DNA of 64,000 bases, from assembly GCF_902459775.1 (NCBI RefSeq), contig NZ_CABPSQ010000007.1, positions 186,001-250,000 of the forward strand, in the 5' to 3' direction. This DNA is from Pandoraea captiosa (GTDB lineage Bacteria > Pseudomonadota > Gammaproteobacteria > Burkholderiales > Burkholderiaceae). The stretch's first letter is position 1; every line of letters starts with the position of its first letter. Position numbers and translations under genes: made by a program. Under the pieces are notes generated by a model that saw only the letters and a list, made by a program, of their open reading frames with translations, did no database searches and was not told where the DNA came from. Below, piece after piece: positions 17,395-25,659 of the stretch.

Positions 17395-18821
17395 TCCAGC
17401 GGAAACAACAGCACGAGCGTGATGGCCGTCATGACGACGGTCAAGCGCGTGCCATCGCGCATGCCGACGCCTCCCAGGTGCATGGCGATCATCATCGGCG
17501 GGCTCTGATACGGCAGCAGTACGGTCGAGAACACCGGCACTTGCAGCATCAGCACGGTGTAAAGCGGGAGGCCGCTCGCATTGGAGAGCTGGCCCGCGAG
17601 CGGTGTGAGTACCGCCGGCAGTCCCGGCAGCGTGGCAACGAGCCCGATGGCCGCACCGATGGCGATGAGCCAGGCGGCGTTGACGACCGGCGTGCCGGGC
17701 ACCATGCCTACGGCGTCCAGACAAAGGCGCGCCACTTTTTCTCCCAGTCCCGTGTCCGCTACGACAGCACCGACCCCCAGAAAGCCGGCAACGTAAATGA
17801 GCGGCGTGATCTGCATCTGATCCGAGAAGGTCTTCGGCGAGACGATGTGAATCGTCGGCAACAGGCAGAGAATGGCCGCCGCCACCGAAATCCATGCCGG
17901 AGAGATGCCATGCCACGCGTCGGTCGCGAAGCCTGCGAGGGCCAGCGCGAGCAGGATGGCCAGGCGCCTCGCATCGGCCGTGAGCGGCGGTGGCGTTGCG
18001 GTGGTCGGGCTCGCGAGTGGACCGTCGTCCGGAAACAGGCGACAGATGACCCAGACGAGAATCACCGCCTTGAGCGCGCCGAGCACCGGGAAGTGCAGCA
18101 GCAGGTACGGCGCGTAATGAAGCTTCACGCCATAGAACGAATCGGCCGCGCCCATCAGCACGCTGTTCGGAATGTTGGCGGGAAGGATCGTGGTCGGAGG
18201 CATGTAGCTGCCGGCCGCGACCGTCATCACAAGTCCGGTGCGCCCGCGCCGTCCCTCGGTGAGTCCGATGCGATCTGCCAGCGCGAGCACGATGGGAATG
18301 AGCAAAAGGATACGCCCGGTCGTGGAAGGCATGACGAATGCGAGGCCGACGCTGGCGATCATCACGGATGTGACGTACCGCGGGTAGGTCGGTCGCCTGA
18401 GCGCGAACACCGTCGATGCGAGTCGTGTGCCGAGCCCTGTCGTGCGCACGGCAAGCCCGGTGACGGCGCCGCCGAAGACCAGCCACCACGCGGCCGAGTG
18501 AAATCCGGCAAAGATGACTTCCGGCTTTGCGACGTGAAGCAGCACGGCGAGCAGGAAGAACGTGAGCGTGGTCACGGGCTCCGGGAACAGCCCGAACGCC
18601 CACGCGCCGATGGTGAACAGCACGAGTACGGCGGCTTGCGCGGCCGTGGGCGACAACCCGAGCGCGGGACTGCCATGGCTCGCCGCCCACAACGCGAGCG
18701 CGAGCGCGACATAGGCGGCGTAACCCCCTAGCGCTTTCAGACGTGAGCGCAACCGCTCGCGACGCGCGACGTCGGACGGCTGTGAGGAATGTGGGGCCTG
18801 CGGTGCAGCAGATTCGGTCAT
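17358..18821 (-). CDS. SLC13/DASS-family anion transporter
   Basis: 487 aa with about 11-12 membrane helices. SLC13 features include the substrate-site SNT-like motif region MPSTTGRILLLIPI (around residue 158), the PPTTILPANIPNSV segment and the C-terminal LPYQSPPMMIAMHLGGV, which corresponds to the second helix-turn and a TPxN/ SxP-type loop. Family members import di- and tricarboxylates or sulfate. The substrate is not readable here. It is transcribed against the translocon operon and its last 37 bp overlap the SseE-like gene, so it marks the downstream border of that operon. Confidence 0.8.
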   Translation of the reverse strand: MTESAAPQAPHSSQPSDVARRERLRSRLKALGGYAAYVALALALWAASHGSPALGLSPTAAQAAVLVLFTIGAWAFGLFPEPVTTLTFFLLAVLLHVAKPEVIFAGFHSAAWWLVFGGAVTGLAVRTTGLGTRLASTVFALRRPTYPRYVTSVMIASVGLAFVMPSTTGRILLLIPIVLALADRIGLTEGRRGRTGLVMTVAAGSYMPPTTILPANIPNSVLMGAADSFYGVKLHYAPYLLLHFPVLGALKAVILVWVICRLFPDDGPLASPTTATPPPLTADARRLAILLALALAGFATDAWHGISPAWISVAAAILCLLPTIHIVSPKTFSDQMQITPLIYVAGFLGVGAVVADTGLGEKVARLCLDAVGMVPGTPVVNAAWLIAIGAAIGLVATLPGLPAVLTPLAGQLSNASGLPLYTVLMLQVPVFSTVLLPYQSPPMMIAMHLGGVGMRDGTRLTVVMTAITLVLLFPLDYVWWRVLGMLP

Positions 18822-19155
18822 GGCGCTTGTGGTTATGGTGTTGGGCCGGGGGCGGCGAAGTCATTCATGACGACGTCGCATATGACTTGTCCGATTCTCG
18901 CTCCCCACCACGCAAGGATGACTAGGCCAAGCGTGCGTACGGGCGCGGGATAGGCAAAAAACTATCGGTAAAATTTTTTGATAACAGATTGTTTGGGGTG
19001 TTTTTTATTCGACACTGGCGGTTTTGGGAGTAAATTATTTGCTCTGGGACAAATTTATTCGAAGTGCGGTAACGGCAGTAGGGGGCGGCAATTCGGGCCG
19101 CATTTCGGACGGCGAGTCGGCGTCCCCGACCGACATTCATTCTGAAGAGGTTGAC
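18822..19155. other. AT-rich intergenic region before the Fic gene
   Basis: No gene is supported in the first ~200 bp. From about 18955 to 19060 base composition swings to clearly AT-rich, with runs such as AAATTTTTT (18971-18979) and TTTTTT (19101-19106 region start of a T-rich stretch at 19001), unlike the surrounding ~63% GC DNA. TTGATA at 18978-18983 could be a -35 element, but a convincing -10 at proper spacing is missing. The composition suggests acquired DNA or a curved, silencer-bound promoter. Confidence 0.5.
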
Positions 19156-20736
19156 GTGACCCCGTCGTGGATCGGATACCGATGGTTGGCGCAGCGATAT
19201 GGCGTCTCGCCAGTGCAGCCGTACGCCGTCGAAAGCGAAATCGGTCCGACCCGACGGACCCTCATACAAGGGAGCACCGTACATCAGATCCTGCCACCGG
19301 TATACCGGCCGGAGGACACCTTGGGTGGCCACCTGACATTCGCGCTCAAGCACGAGGGCGTGTTTCTTGAATTGCTGGCCAGACTATTCGATGTCATACC
19401 GGAAGCCGAGCTGGTCGCCTGGATCAATGCGGAGCGCACCGGGCAATATGCCCGACGGGCGGGATTTCTTTTCGAATGGATGACGGACAGAACGCTCACC
19501 GGCCTCGCCCCGTTGCCCGCGTGTAAATACGTCGATGCCATTAGCGCTGACGATTACCTTGTCAGTGCGTCCCCTGCCAATAGCGTTCGCTGGCGCGTAC
19601 GCGACAATCTTCCGGGCACCCGGTTCTTTTGCCCCACGCTCCGACGCACGAAAGCCGTAGCGTCGGTACAGGCATATGACTGCGCGAGTCGACTGGACGC
19701 CTTGCAGGCCGAGTACGGCGCGGACGTCTTGCGCCGCAGCGCGGTGTGGCTCACGCTCAAGGAAAGCCGCGCGAGTTTCGAGATCGAACACGAGCACGAC
19801 AAAACGGATCGTATCAAGCGATTTGCGTCGGTAATGGAGTCGGAAATCGGTCAGTCGCCGAATCCGCTGTCGGCGGATGCGCTGACCGAATTGCAGCACG
19901 CCATCATCGGCGACCTGACGACCCTCAAAACCTTCGGCCTGCGCAAATCGCCGGTTTTCGTTGGTACCACGGAAGGGTTTCGCGATGTGATCCATTACAT
20001 TGCGCCGCATTGGGACGATGTGCCGGAAATGCTTCGGGGTCTGGAAGCCTTTCTGACGCTGACGGCGCCAAGGCCCGGATTTGCCGATGCGTCGATCGCT
20101 CGCGCGGCGATCGTGGCATTCGGCTTTGTCTATATTCACCCGTTTGCCGACGGCAACGGGCGTACGCATCGATTCCTGATCAACGACGTTCTGCGTCGCG
20201 ATGGCGCGGTGCCGCGTCCATTCGTGCTGCCGGTGTCCGCGGCCATCACCAGCAAGGCGCAAACATTGGCCGCTTACGATCAGGTCCTGGAAGTGATTTC
20301 CAGGCCGTTCATGCGCCGGTTCGGCGTTTCCGCGAGCTTCGGACGAACCGAGACGTACGAGGACGGTGTCCAGTCCAATTTTTCCTTTTCCGCATACGCG
20401 CAAGCGGCCCATGTCTGGCGATATCTCGACCTGACCGCGCACGTCGAGTATCTTGGCGGCCTGATCGATCTGACGATCGGTACCGAAATGCGCAACGAAG
20501 CCCAATTACTCCAGACATGGGACCGTGCGCGCGCCTTCGTCAAGGAAGTCGTCGACGGGCCCAATTCCGATATCGACCGGATTATTCGATCGGTGAAGGA
20601 CAATCACTGGGACGTGTCGAACAAGTTGCGCAAGGACTTTCCCGTCATCGCGTCGGCAGACCTGAGCGACGCGATTGTCGACGCCGTACGCCGGGCATTC
20701 GGCGAAGGGCAAGCTGAAGACGGCGTTGCCGATTGA
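19156..20736 (+). CDS. Fic domain protein (AMPylase-type), class II-like
   Basis: 526 aa from the GTG at 19156, which has GAAGAGG 5 nt upstream and gives the usual family start TPSWIGYRWLAQRYG; a longer in-frame reading from 19024 is less likely. The catalytic Fic loop HPFADGNGRTHR starts at residue 328 and is intact (His328, Asp/Asn/Gly/Arg positions present), so NMP transfer, usually AMP, is expected. In the domain before it, SRASFEIEHE (Glu211) sits where class II Fic proteins carry the inhibitory (S/T)xxxE(G/N) motif; here His replaces the Gly/Asn. A C-terminal winged-helix-like region follows. No antitoxin gene adjoins it. The AT-rich upstream DNA suggests acquisition. Secreted effector status is possible but unproven. 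Confidence 0.88.
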   Translation: MTPSWIGYRWLAQRYGVSPVQPYAVESEIGPTRRTLIQGSTVHQILPPVYRPEDTLGGHLTFALKHEGVFLELLARLFDVIPEAELVAWINAERTGQYARRAGFLFEWMTDRTLTGLAPLPACKYVDAISADDYLVSASPANSVRWRVRDNLPGTRFFCPTLRRTKAVASVQAYDCASRLDALQAEYGADVLRRSAVWLTLKESRASFEIEHEHDKTDRIKRFASVMESEIGQSPNPLSADALTELQHAIIGDLTTLKTFGLRKSPVFVGTTEGFRDVIHYIAPHWDDVPEMLRGLEAFLTLTAPRPGFADASIARAAIVAFGFVYIHPFADGNGRTHRFLINDVLRRDGAVPRPFVLPVSAAITSKAQTLAAYDQVLEVISRPFMRRFGVSASFGRTETYEDGVQSNFSFSAYAQAAHVWRYLDLTAHVEYLGGLIDLTIGTEMRNEAQLLQTWDRARAFVKEVVDGPNSDIDRIIRSVKDNHWDVSNKLRKDFPVIASADLSDAIVDAVRRAFGEGQAEDGVAD

Positions 20737-20783
20737 AACGGGGAAATGGGTTGGAAACGAAGGCCGAAGCGAACGAGGCGGCA

Positions 20784-21131
20784 ATGGAAGCAGAAATCCC
20801 CGCCGCCCCCAAACCCTGGCATCTCTACCTGCTGGAATGTGCGGGCGGGCGCATTTATACCGGCATTGCGATCGATGTGGACGCGCGGTATGCGGCGCAT
20901 GTGGCGGGCAAGGGGGCGCGCTTTACGCGGGCGTATCGCCCGTTGCGCATTTTGTTGTCGCTGCCGTTTGCCGATCGCTCGGCAGCTTCCCGCGCGGAAT
21001 ACCGCGTCAAGCAACTGAGCGCGCTGCAAAAACGCGCGCTCGTCGCCGGAACGTTGGTGTGCGACTTCGGCGATCGCCATGACAGCGGGGAAAGGCGTGA
21101 CGTCAAGGCACCAGACGCGCCTGACGAATGA
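20784..21131 (+). CDS. GIY-YIG nuclease-family protein (UPF0213-like)
   Basis: 115 aa. The short GIY-YIG fold is visible from residue ~12: WHLYLLECAGGRIYTGIAID, then ARYAAHVAGKGARFTRAYRP with the conserved Arg and basic cluster, and RAEYRVKQLSA carrying the conserved Glu. UPF0213/YhbQ proteins are small stand-alone GIY-YIG domains with poorly defined roles, possibly in DNA repair. I chose the ATG with GAGG 6 nt upstream. It starts 47 bp after the Fic stop and its last 29 bp overlap the convergent serine hydrolase gene. Confidence 0.85.
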   Translation: MEAEIPAAPKPWHLYLLECAGGRIYTGIAIDVDARYAAHVAGKGARFTRAYRPLRILLSLPFADRSAASRAEYRVKQLSALQKRALVAGTLVCDFGDRHDSGERRDVKAPDAPDE

Positions 21132-22392
21132 TCCGCCGCACGTCGCGCTGGAGCGCCCCGAACTGGCTGCGCGACGGAATCGGCGACACCACAATGGCCC
21201 AACTGTCGCCCGGCACCGTTTTCTCCACCACCGTGTAATACGTCGACTGCGTGCGGAAAAAATCGGCGATGCCGTCGTGGCTGACGCGATAACTGCGGTC
21301 TCCCGCCCCCGCCAGCAGGAACACGCCAAGCGTGTAAAACACATCGCGATCCGAATTTACCGGACCGGCCTGCTTGTCGAGCAGCAACGAGCGAAGCGTT
21401 TTCTCCGTGAGCAGCGTCGGGCGCCGGATGTCGAACACGCGCCACACCTTGAGCAGCGCCCCCGTGGACATCTGCCAGCCGGCGAACGGCGCGAGCAGAC
21501 GCCAGTTGTCGGGCAGCTTCGCATCAGTGACGCCTAGCGGCGCAAAGATGGCGGTCTGGCAAAAATCCTTGTAGTCCTCGCCGGACACCGCCTCGATCAC
21601 CATACCGAGCAGCAGGTACGAGACGTTCGAGTAGACGAAGTCGGATTTGCCGCTCGAGTGGCTGGCGTCGCCCGCGTCGAGATAATTGAAGAAGTCCGCG
21701 CTGCCGCCCACTCGCCGAATCGCCAGGCCACTGAACAGGCCATTGACCGGATCGTTGAACCCATTGGTCGCGAGGCCCGCCCGATGGGCGAGCAGGCGCC
21801 GCACCGTGAGTTCTCGCAGCGACGGATCGAGCGGCTTGCCATGTTGCTTCGCATAGGCGTCGAGCAAGTCGCCGAGTCTGGCATCGAGCGACAACTTGCC
21901 TTGCTGCACGAGCAATGCAATCCCGATGGCCGTGACCGATTTCGACAAGCTCGCGACCGGCAGCAATTGCTGCACATCGTCACCCGGCGTGGCGGCTTCG
22001 AGCGCCACGCCGTTGTCCGACTCCGTACGCAGCCAGACATGCGAGAGGTTGTAGCGCTCCTTGATCTGCGCCACGCCCTGCGCAATAGTCGACTGCCCGA
22101 TCGGCACGGCTGGCCGGATCGCCGTGGCCGGACCCGATGACGGCAGTGCGACGACCGCCCCGTTGGCGCTCGCTGCGGCGGCGGCGGGCCCCGACGCGCC
22201 GGATGGCGTCTGCGCGAGCGCGAGGCCCGCGCTCACCAGCGTGGTAGTGCTCAGCAGGATAGTCAGGACAACACGGCGTGCAGACGCGACGCATTGCCCC
22301 ATAGCTCGCGCAATGGCATGCGAACGGCGATGCATGGCCAACTGCCCGGTGAAACGTGCCCCTGCCGGACGGCGATGCCGTTCGACGTTCAT
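21103..22392 (-). CDS. Serine hydrolase, beta-lactamase/class C PBP family
   Basis: 429 aa from the ATG with GGGGGGAG 7 nt upstream; a GTG 21 bp further up is possible. A hydrophobic stretch (VVLTILLSTTTLVSAGLALAQ, residues ~42-61, too long a basic lead for a minimal signal) suggests export to the periplasm with cleavage near ALA-Q. The serine-lysine motif SLSK is at 148-151, the Tyr motif as YSN in VYSNVSYLLLG, and SHDG stands for the third motif (HxG). Such proteins include AmpC-like beta-lactamases, D-aminopeptidases and esterases; the substrate is unknown. It is divergent from mprF across a 504-bp region. Confidence 0.85.
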   Translation of the reverse strand: MNVERHRRPAGARFTGQLAMHRRSHAIARAMGQCVASARRVVLTILLSTTTLVSAGLALAQTPSGASGPAAAAASANGAVVALPSSGPATAIRPAVPIGQSTIAQGVAQIKERYNLSHVWLRTESDNGVALEAATPGDDVQQLLPVASLSKSVTAIGIALLVQQGKLSLDARLGDLLDAYAKQHGKPLDPSLRELTVRRLLAHRAGLATNGFNDPVNGLFSGLAIRRVGGSADFFNYLDAGDASHSSGKSDFVYSNVSYLLLGMVIEAVSGEDYKDFCQTAIFAPLGVTDAKLPDNWRLLAPFAGWQMSTGALLKVWRVFDIRRPTLLTEKTLRSLLLDKQAGPVNSDRDVFYTLGVFLLAGAGDRSYRVSHDGIADFFRTQSTYYTVVEKTVPGDSWAIVVSPIPSRSQFGALQRDVRRIIRQARLVP

Positions 22393-22896
22393 TGATTCAC
22401 TCCCCCCGTGCACCCACTTCGAACCGTGAAGCGTTTCGCTTCAGGACTCTCTTCGGAGTCGGAATGGTTCGGAGTGCACACGTGCCGCACTGCGGCGATA
22501 TTCGAGATCGAAGTTTAGGAAAACTTCGGGTAAATACCCAATAAAACCCGCGCATTTTACATTAAGTTGCATATATCGCGCTATTTTCTCAATAGACGGG
22601 CGCAATCGCCGCGGCACATCCCGCATGCCGCGCGGCACCGTCGAGAGCCGTTACGTCGAAGGCGGACCCGGAAATGCCTCATATCGTGAGAGATCGGCGT
22701 CAGAGGCCCGCGGCGCAAGGCTTTGCTGTCGTTGGAAGGTCGTGGGGCGACAGGCGTGTCAGCGGCGCACCGACAAGACCTGTTACGCATCGCGGTGTAA
22801 GCTATCTCCCAAGACAGACAGGCTCCGACTCGCCCACAGGCCGTAGGGGCGGCGTCTCGCAAACGACGTCGTGCCGGCCGAAGGATCGACCGAAAC
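22393..22896. other. Divergent control region with two adjacent hairpins
   Basis: A 504-bp gap between the serine hydrolase and mprF. No gene is supported. An AT-rich core (about 22490-22600) carries two neighbouring dyads: GAAGTTT-AGGA-AAACTTC (22510-22527) and GGGTA-AA-TACCC (22528-22539). They touch without a gap. These could be operators for either gene. The remaining ~300 bp before mprF is GC-rich with nothing recognisable, so mprF may have a long leader. Confidence 0.5.
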
Positions 22897-25659
22897 ATGA
22901 CTGAACCGCCCCGTGCGCGCCCGAGCCGGCCCGCCGATGCCGATGCCTCTTCACCCTTGCCCCCTTCTGCGGTCAGCGCAGGGTCAGCCGCTGCCACCCA
23001 CGCCGGCGGCGGGGACGATGCTGACGTTGCAGGAGCGCCTGCCGTGCACCCGGCCGGGCCGTCCCCCGTCGAAGCGGCCTGGCGCTCGCTGCCCGCGCCC
23101 CTGCGCCTGATCCGACGCTTTCCCTGGAGTGCCGCACGTCCGTGGCTGATCGCCGCTGGCGTGCTGCTGCTCGGGCTGTTCGTTTTCGATGCGCTTCACC
23201 ACATGCTGCGACACGTGCATTACGACAACGTGATCGCGGCGATCCACGACACGCCCGTCACGCGTCTGGTGCTGGCGATGCTGGCAACGCTGGCGAGCTA
23301 CGCCGCGTTGACTGGCTACGACATCTCAGGGCTCGCGTTTGCGGGCGCCAAAGTCAAGCGCTCGACGGTCGTACTGACATCGTTCATTGCTTACGCGCTG
23401 GGCAACTCGGTCGGTCTGGGCGTGCTCACGGGCGGCACCGTGCGCATGCGGATGTACGCTGCCGCCGGGATCGACGCATCGAAGGTCGCGCAGGCCGTAG
23501 CGTTCAACGCCGGCGCGTTCGGCCTCGGCATGACGGTGTTCGGCTCGCTCGGGATGTTATGGGGCGCGTCGCGCGTGTCCGCACTGGTACCGATTCCGGC
23601 GTGGATGCTGCAACTCTTCGCCGTGCTGCTCCTCGCCGGCGCTGCCGCCTTTCTGGCACTGTGCGCGCGCAGGCGCAGCGTCGTCGTCTTCGGCCGTTGG
23701 TCGATGCCGCTGCCGCCGTTGCGTCTGGCGCTGCGCCAGTTGCTCATCTCCGCGGCCGATCTCGGCATGGCGGCCGCCGCCCTGTGGTGCCTGTTGCCGG
23801 CGGGCGTGGTCGATCTGCCGACGTTCGTCGTCTTCTATGCCATTGCGATGGCACTGGGCGTACTCAGTCACGTGCCGGGGGGCGTGGGGGTATTCGAGGC
23901 GGTGATTCTCCTCGCGACGAATGGGCACGCGCCGATCAGTCAGGTTGCCGGTGCGCTGGTGCTCTATCGCGGCATCTACTACCTGCTGCCGCTGATACTC
24001 GCGGCGTGTCTGCTCGCCGGATTCGAGCTGCGGCAGGGCCCTGCGGCTCCCATCGGTCGGGCTGCCGTGCGCCTTTTTCCCGGCATTCTGGCCGCACTCA
24101 CGCTCGTCGCGGGCGTCATGCTGCTGATCTCGGGTGTCACGCCGGCCACACGCGACGCCGAAGATTTCCTGCGCCGCCACGTGCCGCTGTTCCTTGTCGA
24201 AGTCTCGCACCTGTTGGGCAGCGTGGCCGGTCTGTCGATGCTGTTCCTTGCGCGCGGCCTGCTGCACCGCCTCGACGCCGCATGGTGGGGCTCCCTCGGC
24301 CTCACCGTCATTGCCGCGGTGCTGGCAATTCCGAAAGGCATCGCATGGTCGGAGTTTTTCGTGCTGGCCGTGCTCGCGACCTTGCTGCTGGTCTCGCGCA
24401 AGCAATTCGACCGCCGCTCTTCGCTCTTTACGCAATCGTTCGAGCCGGGATGGATCATCGCGGTGCTCTCGGTCCTGGGCGCGTGTACGTGGCTGATGTT
24501 CATGTCGTACCGACGCGTCGGATACGCCAATCAACTCTGGTGGCAATTCACGTTCGACGGCGACGCCCCGCGCTCGATGCGTGCGCTCATGGTCGTTGCC
24601 GTCATCGGGCTGGGCCTGTCGCTATGGCAACTGCTGCGGCAGTCGCCGGGCGCGATGGTGCCCGCCACCGAGGCGGAGCTGGCGCGGGCCATGGCCGTCA
24701 TTCGCAAGCAACCCGCTGCCGATGCGTGTCTCGCGCTCATGGGCGACAAGAGTTTCCTGTTCTCGCCGTCCGGCAATGCTTTCATCATGTATGCGAAGCA
24801 TCGCCGCTCGTGGGTCTCGCTCTCGGACCCGGTCGGCGACCAGAAGGAGTGGCCTGAGCTGATCTGGCGATTCATCGAACTGGCCGATGCCCACGGCGGG
24901 CGCGCCGCGTTCTACAAGACACGTCCGCACGCGCTGCCGCTCTACATCGACGCCGGGCTTCGCGCGTTCAAGCTTGGCGAGGAGGCGTTCGTTTCCTTGC
25001 CGGAATTCGGGTTGCAGGGTTCGCGCCGTGCGAACCTGCGTCACGGCGTGACACGCGGCGAGCGCGAAGGTCTGACGCTGGAGATCGTGCCGCCCGAAGG
25101 CGTTGCGCCGCATCTTGCGGAAATGCGTCGGGTATCGAACGCGTGGCTCGCCCGCCAGCACACGCGAGAAAAGGGCTTCTCGCTGGGCGCCTTCGACGAC
25201 GCCTACGTTCTGCGCCAACCCGTGGCGCTCGTGCGGCGCGAGGACCGGCTCGTGGCGTTCGCCACGCTGATGTGCCCCGACGTGCTGCGCATCGAGGCGA
25301 GCATCGACCTCATGCGGCAGGTGCCCGATGCCCCGCCGGGCACGATGGACTTCCTCTTTGCGAAGCTGATGCTCCACTTCAAGGCACAGGGCTACCAGCG
25401 CTTCGGCCTTGGCATGGCGCCGATGTCCGGTATGCAGACGCATCAGCTCGCGCCCCGCTGGCATCGTTTCGGACGAATGATGTTCGCCCACGGCGCGCGC
25501 TTCTATAACTTCCGTGGGCTGCGCAGCTTCAAGGAGAAGTTCGATCCGCAATGGGAGACGCGTTACCTGATGACGCCCGGCGGCATCGCGCCGATGCTCA
25601 CGCTGGCCGACGTGGCGTCGCTCGTCGGCGGTGGCTGGAAAGGAATGATTGCGAAATGA
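22897..25659 (+). CDS. mprF: Lysyl-phosphatidylglycerol synthase/flippase MprF
   Basis: 920 aa, the size of bifunctional MprF (LpiA). After a ~50-residue low-complexity N-terminus, residues ~80-590 hold about 14 membrane helices (flippase, UPF0104-type, with GVGVFEAVILLATNGHAP). The C-terminal ~310 residues are the DUF2156 aminoacyl-transferase domain: GDKSFLFSPSGNAFIMYAKH, ISLSDPVGD-like SLSDPVGDQKEWPELIWRF, GYQRFGLGMAPMSGM and RGLRSFKEKFDPQWETRYL. It transfers lysine from Lys-tRNA to phosphatidylglycerol and flips the product, lowering surface negative charge and raising resistance to cationic peptides. The stop overlaps the acvB start (ATGA). Confidence 0.93.
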   Translation: MTEPPRARPSRPADADASSPLPPSAVSAGSAAATHAGGGDDADVAGAPAVHPAGPSPVEAAWRSLPAPLRLIRRFPWSAARPWLIAAGVLLLGLFVFDALHHMLRHVHYDNVIAAIHDTPVTRLVLAMLATLASYAALTGYDISGLAFAGAKVKRSTVVLTSFIAYALGNSVGLGVLTGGTVRMRMYAAAGIDASKVAQAVAFNAGAFGLGMTVFGSLGMLWGASRVSALVPIPAWMLQLFAVLLLAGAAAFLALCARRRSVVVFGRWSMPLPPLRLALRQLLISAADLGMAAAALWCLLPAGVVDLPTFVVFYAIAMALGVLSHVPGGVGVFEAVILLATNGHAPISQVAGALVLYRGIYYLLPLILAACLLAGFELRQGPAAPIGRAAVRLFPGILAALTLVAGVMLLISGVTPATRDAEDFLRRHVPLFLVEVSHLLGSVAGLSMLFLARGLLHRLDAAWWGSLGLTVIAAVLAIPKGIAWSEFFVLAVLATLLLVSRKQFDRRSSLFTQSFEPGWIIAVLSVLGACTWLMFMSYRRVGYANQLWWQFTFDGDAPRSMRALMVVAVIGLGLSLWQLLRQSPGAMVPATEAELARAMAVIRKQPAADACLALMGDKSFLFSPSGNAFIMYAKHRRSWVSLSDPVGDQKEWPELIWRFIELADAHGGRAAFYKTRPHALPLYIDAGLRAFKLGEEAFVSLPEFGLQGSRRANLRHGVTRGEREGLTLEIVPPEGVAPHLAEMRRVSNAWLARQHTREKGFSLGAFDDAYVLRQPVALVRREDRLVAFATLMCPDVLRIEASIDLMRQVPDAPPGTMDFLFAKLMLHFKAQGYQRFGLGMAPMSGMQTHQLAPRWHRFGRMMFAHGARFYNFRGLRSFKEKFDPQWETRYLMTPGGIAPMLTLADVASLVGGGWKGMIAK

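Noticed and set aside
19156-21131. Fic/GIY-YIG toxin-antitoxin pair
   Set aside because: The GIY-YIG protein is a nuclease-type fold, not an antitoxin, and the Fic protein has its inhibitory segment in its own N-terminal half.
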